The notes beneath the pieces were generated by a model, which made no database searches, was not told the DNA's origin, and worked only from the letters and a program-made list of their open reading frames with translations. The translations under genes were made by a program, and so were the position numbers. From Treponema sp. (GTDB lineage Bacteria > Spirochaetota > Spirochaetia > Treponematales > Breznakiellaceae): a stretch of DNA of 12,027 nt. The stretch lies in contig JAITRD010000041.1 in the NCBI GenBank assembly GCA_031288575.1, forward strand, positions 1-12,027, given 5' to 3'. Below are positions 1 through 7,112 of the stretch, piece after piece. The stretch's first letter is position 1, and every line of letters begins with the position of its first letter.

Positions 1-101
1 CCGTTGTTATCGACGCAGGTTACCTGATTTCCAAAATCCGCGAGGCATGCCCCGGACACGGAACCTACATAACCGGTTCCGATAACCGCAATATTCGCCA
101 T
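1..101 (-). CDS. Nucleotide-sugar dehydrogenase (UDP-glucose 6-dehydrogenase type), N-terminal fragment
   Basis: Only the first 33 codons lie in the window; the gene continues past the left edge. The peptide begins MANIAVIGTGYVG and goes on with GACLADFGNQVTCVD, the Rossmann NAD-binding start typical of UDP-glucose/UDP-ManNAc 6-dehydrogenases: GxGxxG at residues 8-13 and an acidic Asp at residue 31 at the end of the second strand, which favours NAD+. This family oxidises the C6 hydroxyl of a UDP-sugar to a carboxylate, giving UDP-uronic acids for surface glycans. The ATG at 101-99 has a good ribosome site (AAGGA at 112-108, 6 nt spacer). It starts 21 nt after the outer-membrane protein gene with no terminator between, so it is probably co-transcribed. 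The exact sugar substrate cannot be told from this fragment. Residue 14 is Ser where most relatives have Leu. Confidence 0.85.
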   Translation of the reverse strand, partial: MANIAVIGTGYVGSVSGACLADFGNQVTCVDNN

Positions 102-122
102 TATTTTTCCTTAAAAAAGTTT

Positions 123-1730
123 TTAATAAAAATGACCGAGGCCGATAAAAATTTCCCGGTTGCTCCCGGAGGGGATTTTTTTTGCCGCGGCAAATTCGTT
201 CAGGTTATACCCCAGGCTGATCCGCAAATAGATGCTGCGCATAAAGGCGGGGAACAGGATCAGCTCCAGGCCGCCTGAAAAGATCATATCCCCGGGGCTG
301 AATTTTTTGTTGTTCAGGGGGGCGTCCATAAGGGCCAGGTCCGCAAAGGGGGAAGCATGGAGTTCGAAATCAAAAAAATGGAGCTTCCGGTTGTGCAGCC
401 ACTCGGAGGGCATAAAACGCAGGGCCCTCAGGGGAAAATCCACATTTAAAGAGAGCATAGCCCGGGTGTTTAAGGAACGGTTCAAAACGCCCCGCAGGGC
501 ATCTCCCCCCTCGTCGTAATAATCGTCCGGATAATAGGGGTCAAACCAATGCCGGTATTGGAAGCGGCCGGAAATGCCGAAAAAGGAAGTAAAGGGTTTG
601 TGGTATATCAGGGAAAGGGAGATATTGCTATTCCATGAGGCTTGGTAAAAATTCCAAACATTCGTATTTTCCGCCAGGGCTTCCGCTCCGCTGCGGTAAT
701 TCCCGATCCAGTTTACCCGGCCAAAACCCAGGGTTTGATCAAAGGACAAAGCCGGCCCCTTCCGGATGTCGTCCAGTTCCCCCATGGGCCGGTAATTTAT
801 CTTTCCGGACAGTTTCGGCGTCCAACTGAGTTCCCCGTACCGGAAAACCTCCAGGCCCAGGGGAATTTTCCACCGGGCAAAAAGTTCGCTGGAGAAATAA
901 TATCCGTTAAAGTGTTCCCCGTATTGGGCTTTATACCTTTCCTTGTTTTCTTCATAAAGTATAAAATCCTCTTCAAAGCCGAAGGTAAAGGTGGTCCACC
1001 GGTAGGGAAGTTCCATGGAAATGCCGGTAACATTCTTATAAGAAAGGGGTTCCCCGTAGGTATACGAAAAAATATGATCAAAGTTGAAATTCCAGTTATA
1101 GCCCAGGGCGTTAAAGGGAGTATCCGAATCCAGTTCAAAAGAAAAGGCGCCCCGGCCAAAGTTCCATAAATCATCCTCGGCAAGGCTGTATCCCAGATCT
1201 ATCCTGAGGGGGCTCATGGTCCCCAAAAAATTATAATCCCGGGCTTTGATGGTCAGCTCAAAGCCGGTATTGGAATCGTATTTGGGGTAGGGGATGGCGA
1301 TTATATTCCAGGTGTCCCTGACCCTTACCAGGAGGTCTACCGGCACGGCGCCGTCCTCTTCCGCCGCCCCCAGGGTATAATCAATGCCGACCGTTTCCAG
1401 GACCCGCTGATTCACCAGTAATTGGACTTTTTCCTGAATATATCCCTCAAGGGCCTTTTTGCCCTTGAGCTGTTCCCCCGCTTTCAATTCCCCGCGCTGA
1501 ATCAAGGCAAAGGGGCGGGTCCGGCCGGTAATGTCGAAATTAATATGCCGTATATAATAGAGAGCCCCCTCATCCTCCGGGGAACTTTCCTCCTCGAAAA
1601 GGCCCGCCCCCGGATCCGGCGGTTCCTGGGCAAAAACCGGGAAGGAAAGCAGCAAAAAAAACCAGACCAGGAAACCGCGCCCCCCCGGGCCCCGCCTGGG
1701 CTGTTTGCGCGGATCATTGCTGTTTTTCAA
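123..1730 (-). CDS. Omp85/TamA-like outer-membrane beta-barrel protein, TTG start
   Basis: A 535-residue exported protein from a TTG start at 1730-1728. Residues about 19-34 form a hydrophobic signal peptide ending VFA before Gln35. Residues about 57-138 look like a single POTRA-type domain (YYIRHINFDITG to LLVRVRDTWNI). From about 140 onward the sequence alternates as amphipathic strands (for example RIDLGYSL, LYLRISLGYNL-type stretches) and ends in an aromatic residue (GLGHFY), as expected for the beta-signal recognised by the BAM machinery. LRGV at 412-415 sits where Omp85 proteins carry the (V/I)RG(F/Y) loop-6 motif, followed by a strand ending NVDFPL; ARDYNFLG (163-170) also fits the family. 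It is short for BamA (about 800 residues) but near single-POTRA family members. The family inserts or transports proteins or other molecules across the outer membrane; the role here is unknown. The start overlaps aroB by 17 nt. Confidence 0.75.
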   Translation of the reverse strand: MKNSNDPRKQPRRGPGGRGFLVWFFLLLSFPVFAQEPPDPGAGLFEEESSPEDEGALYYIRHINFDITGRTRPFALIQRGELKAGEQLKGKKALEGYIQEKVQLLVNQRVLETVGIDYTLGAAEEDGAVPVDLLVRVRDTWNIIAIPYPKYDSNTGFELTIKARDYNFLGTMSPLRIDLGYSLAEDDLWNFGRGAFSFELDSDTPFNALGYNWNFNFDHIFSYTYGEPLSYKNVTGISMELPYRWTTFTFGFEEDFILYEENKERYKAQYGEHFNGYYFSSELFARWKIPLGLEVFRYGELSWTPKLSGKINYRPMGELDDIRKGPALSFDQTLGFGRVNWIGNYRSGAEALAENTNVWNFYQASWNSNISLSLIYHKPFTSFFGISGRFQYRHWFDPYYPDDYYDEGGDALRGVLNRSLNTRAMLSLNVDFPLRALRFMPSEWLHNRKLHFFDFELHASPFADLALMDAPLNNKKFSPGDMIFSGGLELILFPAFMRSIYLRISLGYNLNEFAAAKKIPSGSNREIFIGLGHFY

Positions 1731-2889
1731 GGAATTCTCCGTCAATAATATGTTGTAGAAGAAGCCGGTCAAAAATTGACCCCCGAAACTTTTCTCCCGG
1801 CCCAGCGCTTGTATCCATATAAACCATCTCCGCCCCCTCCCGGGCAGGGACAATAAAGGAGAGTCTGCCCCCCTTCTTTTTTTTGTCCCCCTCCAGGGCC
1901 CGCAGGAAAAACTCCCGGTCCCGGATCAAAGGGTGGGGGGCGCTGATTTCATAACCGTAGGATCCGAGGAGGGCACGGATAGTTTTTTCCCGTTCCGGGG
2001 GGGTGATTCCCAAGGCAAGCCCCAATTCCCCGGCCCGGGCCATGCCCCAGGCCACGGCTTCCCCATGGGAGATCCGGCCGAGACCCGCCGCGGATTCCAG
2101 GGCGTGGGCAAAGGTATGGCCCAGGTTCAGCAGGGCCCGTTCCGTGCCGGTTTCCCGGGGATCGGCCTCAACGATCCGGCCCTTGATCAGGACCGAACGG
2201 GAGATGCAGTCCAGGATCGTTTCGTAACGGGCGGCTAAAAAATCCCCGGGCTTTTCATAGGTCAAAAAGCCCTCCCTGAGCGCGGAGAGAAGGGAGAGGA
2301 ATTCCCCCTTCCCGTCCTTTTTATCCAGCACCGCGGTTTTGATAAGCTCCGCCAGGCCCGATTTCCATTCCCCCCTGGGCAGGGTTTCCAGGCTTTCCAG
2401 GGGCATATAAACCAGGGACGCGGGGAAAAAGGTTCCCGCCAGGTTTTTTATATCAAAAAGATCAAACCCCGTTTTCCCCCCCAGGGCGGCGTCGACCATT
2501 CCCAAAAGGGTGGTGGAAACTAGGGCCAGCCGGGCACCCCGCATATAAACCGACGCGGCAAAGGCGGTCATATCGCTTATCACCCCGCCGCCGAGGGCGA
2601 TAAAAAGGCCGTCCCGGGCAAGGCCCGCCTCCCTGGCCTGGCGGAGTATGGTTTCCACCGAAGCCCAGCCCTTGTTTTTTTCCCCCGGGGGCAGCACGCA
2701 GCGGAGCACTTCCCCGCTCCCCGCCATCCTCGCCGCTAAGGGCTCCGTATTAGCGTCGCATACCAGGAAGGGCCAGCAGGACAGGCCGGTTTCAGCCTTG
2801 GCGTCCTTCAAAATGGTTTCGATTGAGGGCATTTCCCGTTCAAGGACGACCCGGGACACGGAAGCCCCGAAGTTAAAAGAATATTCCAT
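1714..2889 (-). CDS. aroB: 3-dehydroquinate synthase
   Basis: The product converts 3-deoxy-D-arabino-heptulosonate 7-phosphate to 3-dehydroquinate, the second shikimate-pathway step, using NAD+ and a divalent metal in the cytosol. Motifs run in family order over 391 residues: PPGEKNKGW (68-76), GGGVISDMTAF (100-110), the phosphate/NAD region STTLLGMVDAALGGKTG (125-141), IKN (147-149), AELIK (180-184), RALLNLGHTFAHALE (251-265), HGEAVAWG (275-282) and GDKKKKGG (334-341). The three metal ligands are E181, H258 and H275, and the catalytic Lys/Arg set appears complete, so this looks like true AroB rather than a sugar-cyclase relative. It is about 25-30 residues longer than usual, mostly at the C terminus (after about residue 357). 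The ATG at 2889-2887 is one base after the stop of the regulator gene. Its place next to envelope genes rather than other aro genes is unusual. Confidence 0.93.
   Translation of the reverse strand: MEYSFNFGASVSRVVLEREMPSIETILKDAKAETGLSCWPFLVCDANTEPLAARMAGSGEVLRCVLPPGEKNKGWASVETILRQAREAGLARDGLFIALGGGVISDMTAFAASVYMRGARLALVSTTLLGMVDAALGGKTGFDLFDIKNLAGTFFPASLVYMPLESLETLPRGEWKSGLAELIKTAVLDKKDGKGEFLSLLSALREGFLTYEKPGDFLAARYETILDCISRSVLIKGRIVEADPRETGTERALLNLGHTFAHALESAAGLGRISHGEAVAWGMARAGELGLALGITPPEREKTIRALLGSYGYEISAPHPLIRDREFFLRALEGDKKKKGGRLSFIVPAREGAEMVYMDTSAGPGEKFRGSIFDRLLLQHIIDGEFLEKQQ
1737..1742 (-). promoter_or_regulatory. Ribosome binding site fixing the TTG start of the Omp85-like gene
   Basis: On the minus strand ACGGAG lies 6 nt before the TTG at 1730-1728. 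The open frame extends upstream to an ATG at 1853, but that stretch lies wholly inside aroB coding sequence and adds non-signal-like residues ahead of the signal peptide. The TTG with this site is therefore the better start. An ATG at 1717 that overlaps the aroB stop is in the wrong frame. Confidence 0.6.
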
Positions 2890-2890
2890 G

Positions 2891-3454
2891 CTAAACCGCC
2901 GCGGTTTTTTTCATGACAATCCGGAATAAATAGAGGGTATTTTTCTGGTTCAGGAACTCCGTATCGGGGATATTTTCCGCAAATATCCGGAAAACATTTT
3001 CCTCCGGGATATTCTCCAATTTTCCGGATTCCCCGGTTTTAAGAAACCTGAGGCTGTGCCGGTGGCAGATATGTTCCAGGATGAATTCCAAATCGCTTGA
3101 TCCTGTCAGCAGCAGGGTAGTAATGCCCCCTTGCCTTGCTTTTCGGATAATCTCGTCCAGCTTTTCCTTATAAAAAACCACATTCTTTATCGTCCGTTTA
3201 AAATAGCGGTAACTGCGGCGGACTATTTCGTTAATCCCCTCCGGGGAAACCGCGTACTGGATCCGGCGGCTGTTAATTTTCCGTATGGTTATCCACCCCT
3301 TTTGGGCAAGCCGTTTAAGGATTGAATTAGTCATGCCCAGAGAGGCCCCGGCGATCCGGGCCAATTCCCGCTGGTGCAGGGGGACGTTCCGGCCGGAGTT
3401 ATCGTAAATGTTTTCCAGAATAGTATATTCGGTATCGATTGCTTCGTTATTCAT
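2891..3454 (-). CDS. Winged-helix (MarR-type, EPS-associated) transcriptional regulator with extra C-terminal domain
   Basis: A 187-residue protein from the ATG at 3454-3452. Residues about 8-70 form a winged helix-turn-helix: helices around 8-17 and 27-36 (HQRELARIAGAS), recognition helix about 38-52 (SLGMTNSILKRLAQKGW) and a wing about 54-69 with basic residues (RKINSRRIQYAVS), then PEGINEIVRR. The pattern resembles the MarR-like regulators found beside exopolysaccharide genes. Residues about 95-180 do not look like a MarR dimerisation region: a predicted strand TTLLLTGSS and a helix DLEFILEHIC suggest a small alpha/beta domain of unknown role, possibly a ligand sensor. The frame is open upstream to 3547 but that extension is not conserved-looking. 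No clear Shine-Dalgarno precedes the ATG. It is followed one base later by aroB. A perfect inverted repeat at 3570-3588 upstream is a candidate operator. Confidence 0.75.
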   Translation of the reverse strand: MNNEAIDTEYTILENIYDNSGRNVPLHQRELARIAGASLGMTNSILKRLAQKGWITIRKINSRRIQYAVSPEGINEIVRRSYRYFKRTIKNVVFYKEKLDEIIRKARQGGITTLLLTGSSDLEFILEHICHRHSLRFLKTGESGKLENIPEENVFRIFAENIPDTEFLNQKNTLYLFRIVMKKTAAV

Positions 3455-3666
3455 AATTTTTATATTGAGGGCAATAATTATCCCCGGAAGGAAGTCCCGG
3501 AAAAAAGAAAAAATAGGACATCCGGCAAATACAGGCGGCCGAAACACGCTCTGTAATGCGCCGTATGAATTGTTCAGTTACTGAACAACAATACCACAGT
3601 TTTCGATTAATAACAAGAACGGATATTCAGCTAAATGCGGGACTTGTAAAGGGGGGACCCGGCCTG
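3455..3666 (-). promoter_or_regulatory. Intergenic control region between the molybdenum hydroxylase genes and the regulator gene
   Basis: About 210 bp with no convincing gene, the only sizeable gap in the minus-strand array. It is more A/T-rich than its surroundings. Read on the minus strand it holds the palindrome at 3588-3570, a GATAAT hexamer just upstream of the regulator start (near 3479-3474) with no good -35 partner, and no GC-rich stem followed by a T run that would mark a rho-independent terminator for the FAD-subunit gene. A promoter for the regulator-aroB-Omp85-dehydrogenase block probably lies here, but I cannot place it firmly. Confidence 0.4.
3570..3588. promoter_or_regulatory. 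Perfect inverted repeat, candidate operator
   Basis: TTGTTCAG TTA CTGAACAA: two 8-bp arms, fully complementary, around a 3-bp centre. It lies about 115 bp upstream of the winged-helix regulator gene. Its size and symmetry suit a dimeric winged-helix protein, so autoregulation is plausible. As RNA it could form a short hairpin with a tight loop, but no T run follows on either strand, so an operator is more likely than a terminator. Confidence 0.5.
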
Positions 3667-4506
3667 CTAATCAGCCAGGCCCAAAACGCCGGCTTGAATA
3701 AAATTGAGCATCTTCGCCTGGACGAGAGCGTCCGGGGCGTCCAGGGCGGACAGATAAGTCTTCCAATGCTCCGTAAAATTGAGGGCGTCTTTACGGTCCA
3801 GGGGGAGCTGTTTCCCGATAAGGAGGGTGTCGGTGTTTTTATCCCGCAACACCCTGTCGCCGGCATAAACAATCCGCAAATCGGTGAGGATGCTTTTTTG
3901 AATCCGGGCGATAAGCACGATAAGGCCCCCGGCTTCGCCTTGTTTGCCCGGAAGGGTGAATTTTTTATGCAGGGAATAATCCCATCTTTCCAGGGGAATG
4001 CGGATCCGGGTTAAAAGTTCCTGGGGGTTAATCGCCAGGGGGCCGGGCAGGGAGGCGAACCGGGCCGCGGATATCCACCGGAAGGATGAGGCATTCCGCA
4101 GTTCGTAATGGGCGTCCAGGGCTATCAGGGGAGCGGAAGCGTCCAGGCGGCGGCCGGGGCAGCAGATATTCCCTCCGATGGAGGCCAGGTTCCGCAGTTG
4201 GGGGCCGGCTATTTCCATCAAGCACCGGGTAAGAATCTCCGGAACAACCTTTCCCAGGTAAATGATATCGCTTATTTTTACCATAGCGCCTATTTCAAGG
4301 TACCGTTCGGTCCGGGTTATCCGGCGAAGTTCCTCCAGCATATCCAGGGACAGGATATTCCGGGGAAGGGCGAGGGCCTGCCCGCCTTGGCTGCGGATTA
4401 TGTCGGTTCCCCCCGCAAAGGGAACCGCGTCGGGGAAACGGGACCAGGCGGAGAAAAGTTCCTGGAGGTTGCCGGGGGTAAAAACCTGATTAAAGGGCGC
4501 GTCCAT
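3667..4506 (-). CDS. Molybdenum hydroxylase FAD-binding subunit (CoxM/XdhB type)
   Basis: The 279-residue flavin subunit would accept electrons from the Fe-S subunit and pass them to the final acceptor. AGGTD (31-35) is the first FAD-binding motif; LEIGAMVKISDI (70-81) follows the family pattern; GPQLRNLASIGGNI (101-114) and LDASAPLIALDA (121-132) match the second flavin-binding region (IGGNI...D..P.L..LDA). The C-terminal domain (about 175-275) is recognisable but weakly conserved and ends LAD. The ATG at 4506-4504 is chosen because GGAG lies 5 nt upstream (4515-4512); the frame is open to 4713, but that stretch overlaps the Fe-S gene and is not family-like. The start overlaps the Fe-S gene by 17 nt, so translation is probably coupled. 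It is the last of the three subunit genes. Confidence 0.85.
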   Translation of the reverse strand: MDAPFNQVFTPGNLQELFSAWSRFPDAVPFAGGTDIIRSQGGQALALPRNILSLDMLEELRRITRTERYLEIGAMVKISDIIYLGKVVPEILTRCLMEIAGPQLRNLASIGGNICCPGRRLDASAPLIALDAHYELRNASSFRWISAARFASLPGPLAINPQELLTRIRIPLERWDYSLHKKFTLPGKQGEAGGLIVLIARIQKSILTDLRIVYAGDRVLRDKNTDTLLIGKQLPLDRKDALNFTEHWKTYLSALDAPDALVQAKMLNFIQAGVLGLAD

Positions 4507-4975
4507 ATAATCTCCGCTGCCTGATATCGGCGGCCGCCAAAACTCCCTCCACCAGGGTTTCAGGATCCGTGCACCGGCACTTAATGCCGTTAAAGGCGGC
4601 CAGAATGGTATCCCGGTCGGGCCGGGAGTTCCTGCCCAGAAGGGCTTCGGCGGTAAGAATTTTCCCGGTGTCGCAATAGCCGCAATTTTCCACTCCCGCC
4701 TCGGAAAAGCCAATCACAATATCCTGGTATTCGTTGGTCTGGGAGAACCCTTCAATGGTGATGATTTCGCAGCCCCGGATTCGGAAAGCGGGAATAAGGC
4801 AGGCTCCGGTTACATTCCCGTTATAAATAACCAGACAGGCCCCGCAGTTTCCGGCTAAACAGCCCTTTTTTGCCCCCAGCAAATGAAAAAGTTCCCGCAA
4901 TATATCGATCAGCCGGCGGTTCGCCTCGGCCTGAATTACCACATCCTCGCCGTTAAGGATAAATCCTATGGTCAT
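4490..4975 (-). CDS. Molybdenum hydroxylase [2Fe-2S] subunit (CoxS/XdhC type)
   Basis: A 161-residue iron-sulfur subunit that carries electrons from the molybdenum site to FAD. The N-terminal plant-ferredoxin-like domain has C39, C44, C47 and C59 (KKGCLAGNCGACLV, then GAC). The C-terminal four-helix domain has C98, C101, C133 and C135 (ENCGYC and KCRC). All eight ligands for two [2Fe-2S] clusters are present. The usual QCGxCTPG reads NCGYCDTG, so the conserved Gln beside the cluster and the TP pair are lost, as is the Asn of GNLCRC (here GIKCRC). The ATG at 4975-4973 forms an ATGA overlap with the stop of the Mo subunit gene, which decides the start over a longer open frame to 5098. The length is normal for the family (150-170). 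Confidence 0.93.
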   Translation of the reverse strand: MTIGFILNGEDVVIQAEANRRLIDILRELFHLLGAKKGCLAGNCGACLVIYNGNVTGACLIPAFRIRGCEIITIEGFSQTNEYQDIVIGFSEAGVENCGYCDTGKILTAEALLGRNSRPDRDTILAAFNGIKCRCTDPETLVEGVLAAADIRQRRLYGRAL

Positions 4976-7110
4976 AAACCGGCCTCCGTTTTTTTCAATT
5001 TGCTTGCCTCCCATATATCCCGGGACGTGAGGGGTATCCGGGCAAAGGGATGATCCATGGCTTGGGAGACGGCCTGCACATAGGCCGCGGGTATGCAATG
5101 AAAGGGCAATTCTCCGATGCCCCGGGGCATAACCGTATCATTCCACAAAAAATCGATCCTGATGGGAGGCGTTTCAGCGGGGGCGGCAATGGCATAGTTA
5201 TGAATGAGCAGATCGGCGATTTCTCCTTCAATATAATTTACTTCTTCCCGGGAAGCCCATCCTATGGCCTGGATCGCCGCGGATTTTAAGGACCTCCGGG
5301 CCTGGGCTTCCGAAAGGATCCTGCCACCGTCAATGCCAAGCCAGACCCCCCGAATTTTCGGGATATATTCCACCGGATCGATCTCCACCTCTACTACCCC
5401 GGCCCCCCATCCCAGATGGGCTAAGGCGTTAGGATCAAACTGCCGGGCCAGGGGGGGATCCTGTTTCCCCTCCCAGGGAATCATTTTGCCCGGGTGGCTG
5501 GAGCGGCTCACCGTAATCGGCAGGGGATCCCGGAAACGCTGTTTTCTGATGGCCAGGCAGGAGCGCTCTATCAGTCTGGTAATCACCGCGATATTCCGGG
5601 AGAGGCTTGCGGGACCTGAATCGGGTACCCCGTCGGTGGTATCCGAAATAACCCGCAGGAGGTTTGGATCCACCGAGAGAATGTCGGCGGCGATATTTTG
5701 CCAGATCCGGAGGTATTCCCGGTTTGAAGAAACCATGCTGGTCCGGATTTCCAGGGAACCGTCCTTTTCCAGGGTCAAGCTAACCGAGGCCCTGTCATTG
5801 CCGCTGTATAAAAAACCGCTCCCCTGATAGGCCGCGGCTATGCCGATGCCCCGCAGGGGCTCGTCCCTTTCGATCCACTCCGTTTCCCGGCGGCGGAAAC
5901 GGAGCAATTCATAGGAAGCCCATTTCCGGTAATAATCGCTCATGGCCGCGGCGGTATCCATAAGTTCCGCCAGGGGAGGAGTTTCTTTAAGGGATATCCC
6001 GATAGCCAGGGTTCCGTTTTTCCCCAGGAGGTGGTTTTTCCTCCATTCCGCGGGATCCTGGCCTTGGCTGTCGGCGATCCGGGAAACCTGCCGTTCAAGG
6101 GCAAAAAAACCCTGGGAAAGGCCGAAGCCCGCAAAGGGGCCCTGGGGGGGGATATTCGTTTTTACCGCCTGCCCCTTAATGCTGACCCTGGGGCATTGAT
6201 AGGGCCCCAGGCTTCCCAGGCAGAGCCGGTCCAGTATCTCATCGGCAAAAACCGCCCCGGCCCCTAAATTGGCGTTTATTTCGATTTCGCTCCCCAAAAG
6301 CTCTCCCCCTTCCCCCAGGGTGCTGTCAATACGGATTTCCGTTCCGTTCCGTTTGGGGGAATAGCGGAAGTCCTCATCCCGGGTAAGGACCAGTTTTACC
6401 GGTTTTTTAGTAATCCAGGCCCCCAAGGCGGCATGGCAGGCCAGGAGGGAGGGATACCAGATCTTGCCGTCCAGGGCCATGCCGATAAGGGCGGGCTCCA
6501 CCGTAACATCCACATTCGCCGGTTCTAATACCCCCAACACGGAACGCTTTACATGGAAGGGCCACTGGGTGGCGGTCCGGATAAGGAGCTTTTCCTTTCC
6601 CGGTTTTCCCTTTTCTTTAAGCCCCGAATAAACCGCGACGGCTCCCAAGGGTTCGGGATACCAATGCTCCTGAATGCCGGTTTTATAGGTTCCCTGGAGG
6701 ATGGTTTTCCCTTCTCCCGGATATTCCCGGCTGTCCCCGAAAGACAGGTTCCGCCGCAGGTGGACAAAATCTTCCCGGGGGGCATAAACCGAAAAAACCG
6801 GCTGCTCCTCTTCGGTAATAACCCGGCATTGGGCGGCGTATTCGATAAGTTTTGCCTCGTCGGGCCCGAAAAGAAGGGCCACCGGCTCGCCGGCATAGGA
6901 GAGGGCATCCGAAGCCAGGACAGGCACCGGGAAATCCTCAAGCTGGTTTTTACCGGGGATATCCTCCGCCCTGATCAGGGTATAGGCGGGGGGCAGTTTC
7001 GGCCCCTCAAGGGCTTTAAGCCGGCCCCGGGCAATGGGGGAACGGAGGGTCAGCCCGAAGAGCATCTCCGGAAAATTCAGATCGCTAACAAATAAATCGC
7101 TGTCCCGCAC
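4972..7110 (-). CDS. Molybdenum hydroxylase large (Mo-pterin) subunit, xanthine dehydrogenase family, divergent active site
   Basis: A 712-residue catalytic subunit from a GTG start. Residues about 5-105 are the first (hammerhead) domain (LFGLTLRSPIARGRLKAL, GEPVALLF), followed by the Mo-pterin-binding part. Family features: TQWP (181-184), KKPVKLVLTRDEDF (235-248), GFGLSQGFFALE (328-339), DTTDGVPDSGPASLSR (490-505) and PRGIGELPF (662-670), where E667 is the catalytic glutamate. Two signature motifs are altered: GGGFGGK is replaced by LIGMALDGK (208-216), one residue longer, and the Arg of FRGFG is Ala327 (PFAGFG). The N terminus lacks the 10-25 residues often preceding the hammerhead domain. 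These changes argue against purine oxidation; the substrate is unknown. The GTG (7110-7108) lies 2 nt after the aminotransferase stop with AGGA upstream. No cofactor-maturation gene is nearby in the window. Confidence 0.88.
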   Translation of the reverse strand: MRDSDLFVSDLNFPEMLFGLTLRSPIARGRLKALEGPKLPPAYTLIRAEDIPGKNQLEDFPVPVLASDALSYAGEPVALLFGPDEAKLIEYAAQCRVITEEEQPVFSVYAPREDFVHLRRNLSFGDSREYPGEGKTILQGTYKTGIQEHWYPEPLGAVAVYSGLKEKGKPGKEKLLIRTATQWPFHVKRSVLGVLEPANVDVTVEPALIGMALDGKIWYPSLLACHAALGAWITKKPVKLVLTRDEDFRYSPKRNGTEIRIDSTLGEGGELLGSEIEINANLGAGAVFADEILDRLCLGSLGPYQCPRVSIKGQAVKTNIPPQGPFAGFGLSQGFFALERQVSRIADSQGQDPAEWRKNHLLGKNGTLAIGISLKETPPLAELMDTAAAMSDYYRKWASYELLRFRRRETEWIERDEPLRGIGIAAAYQGSGFLYSGNDRASVSLTLEKDGSLEIRTSMVSSNREYLRIWQNIAADILSVDPNLLRVISDTTDGVPDSGPASLSRNIAVITRLIERSCLAIRKQRFRDPLPITVSRSSHPGKMIPWEGKQDPPLARQFDPNALAHLGWGAGVVEVEIDPVEYIPKIRGVWLGIDGGRILSEAQARRSLKSAAIQAIGWASREEVNYIEGEIADLLIHNYAIAAPAETPPIRIDFLWNDTVMPRGIGELPFHCIPAAYVQAVSQAMDHPFARIPLTSRDIWEASKLKKTEAGL

Positions 7111-7112
7111 CT

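Noticed and set aside
642..1169. Plus-strand open frame (175 codons) opposite the Omp85-like gene
   Set aside because: Antisense shadow of the barrel strands; low-complexity hydrophobic/Gly/Pro composition with no motifs.
1731..1853. Longer N terminus for the Omp85-like protein from the ATG at 1853
   Set aside because: It would overlap aroB by 140 bp and put 41 extra residues before the signal peptide; the TTG at 1730 has a well-placed ribosome site.
3570..3588. Rho-independent terminator after the FAD subunit gene
   Set aside because: The stem is AT-rich with only 8 bp, a 3-nt loop and no T run afterwards on either strand, so an operator is the better reading.
3556..4014. Plus-strand open frame (152 codons) beginning in the gap near the palindrome
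   Set aside because: Most of it is antisense to the FAD subunit gene, and the peptide has no family features. The palindrome lies inside its first codons, which fits an operator better than coding sequence.
4972..7110. Naming the complex xanthine dehydrogenase
   Set aside because: The family is clear, but the purine-contact residues and the GGGFGGK motif are missing, so a substrate name is not supported.
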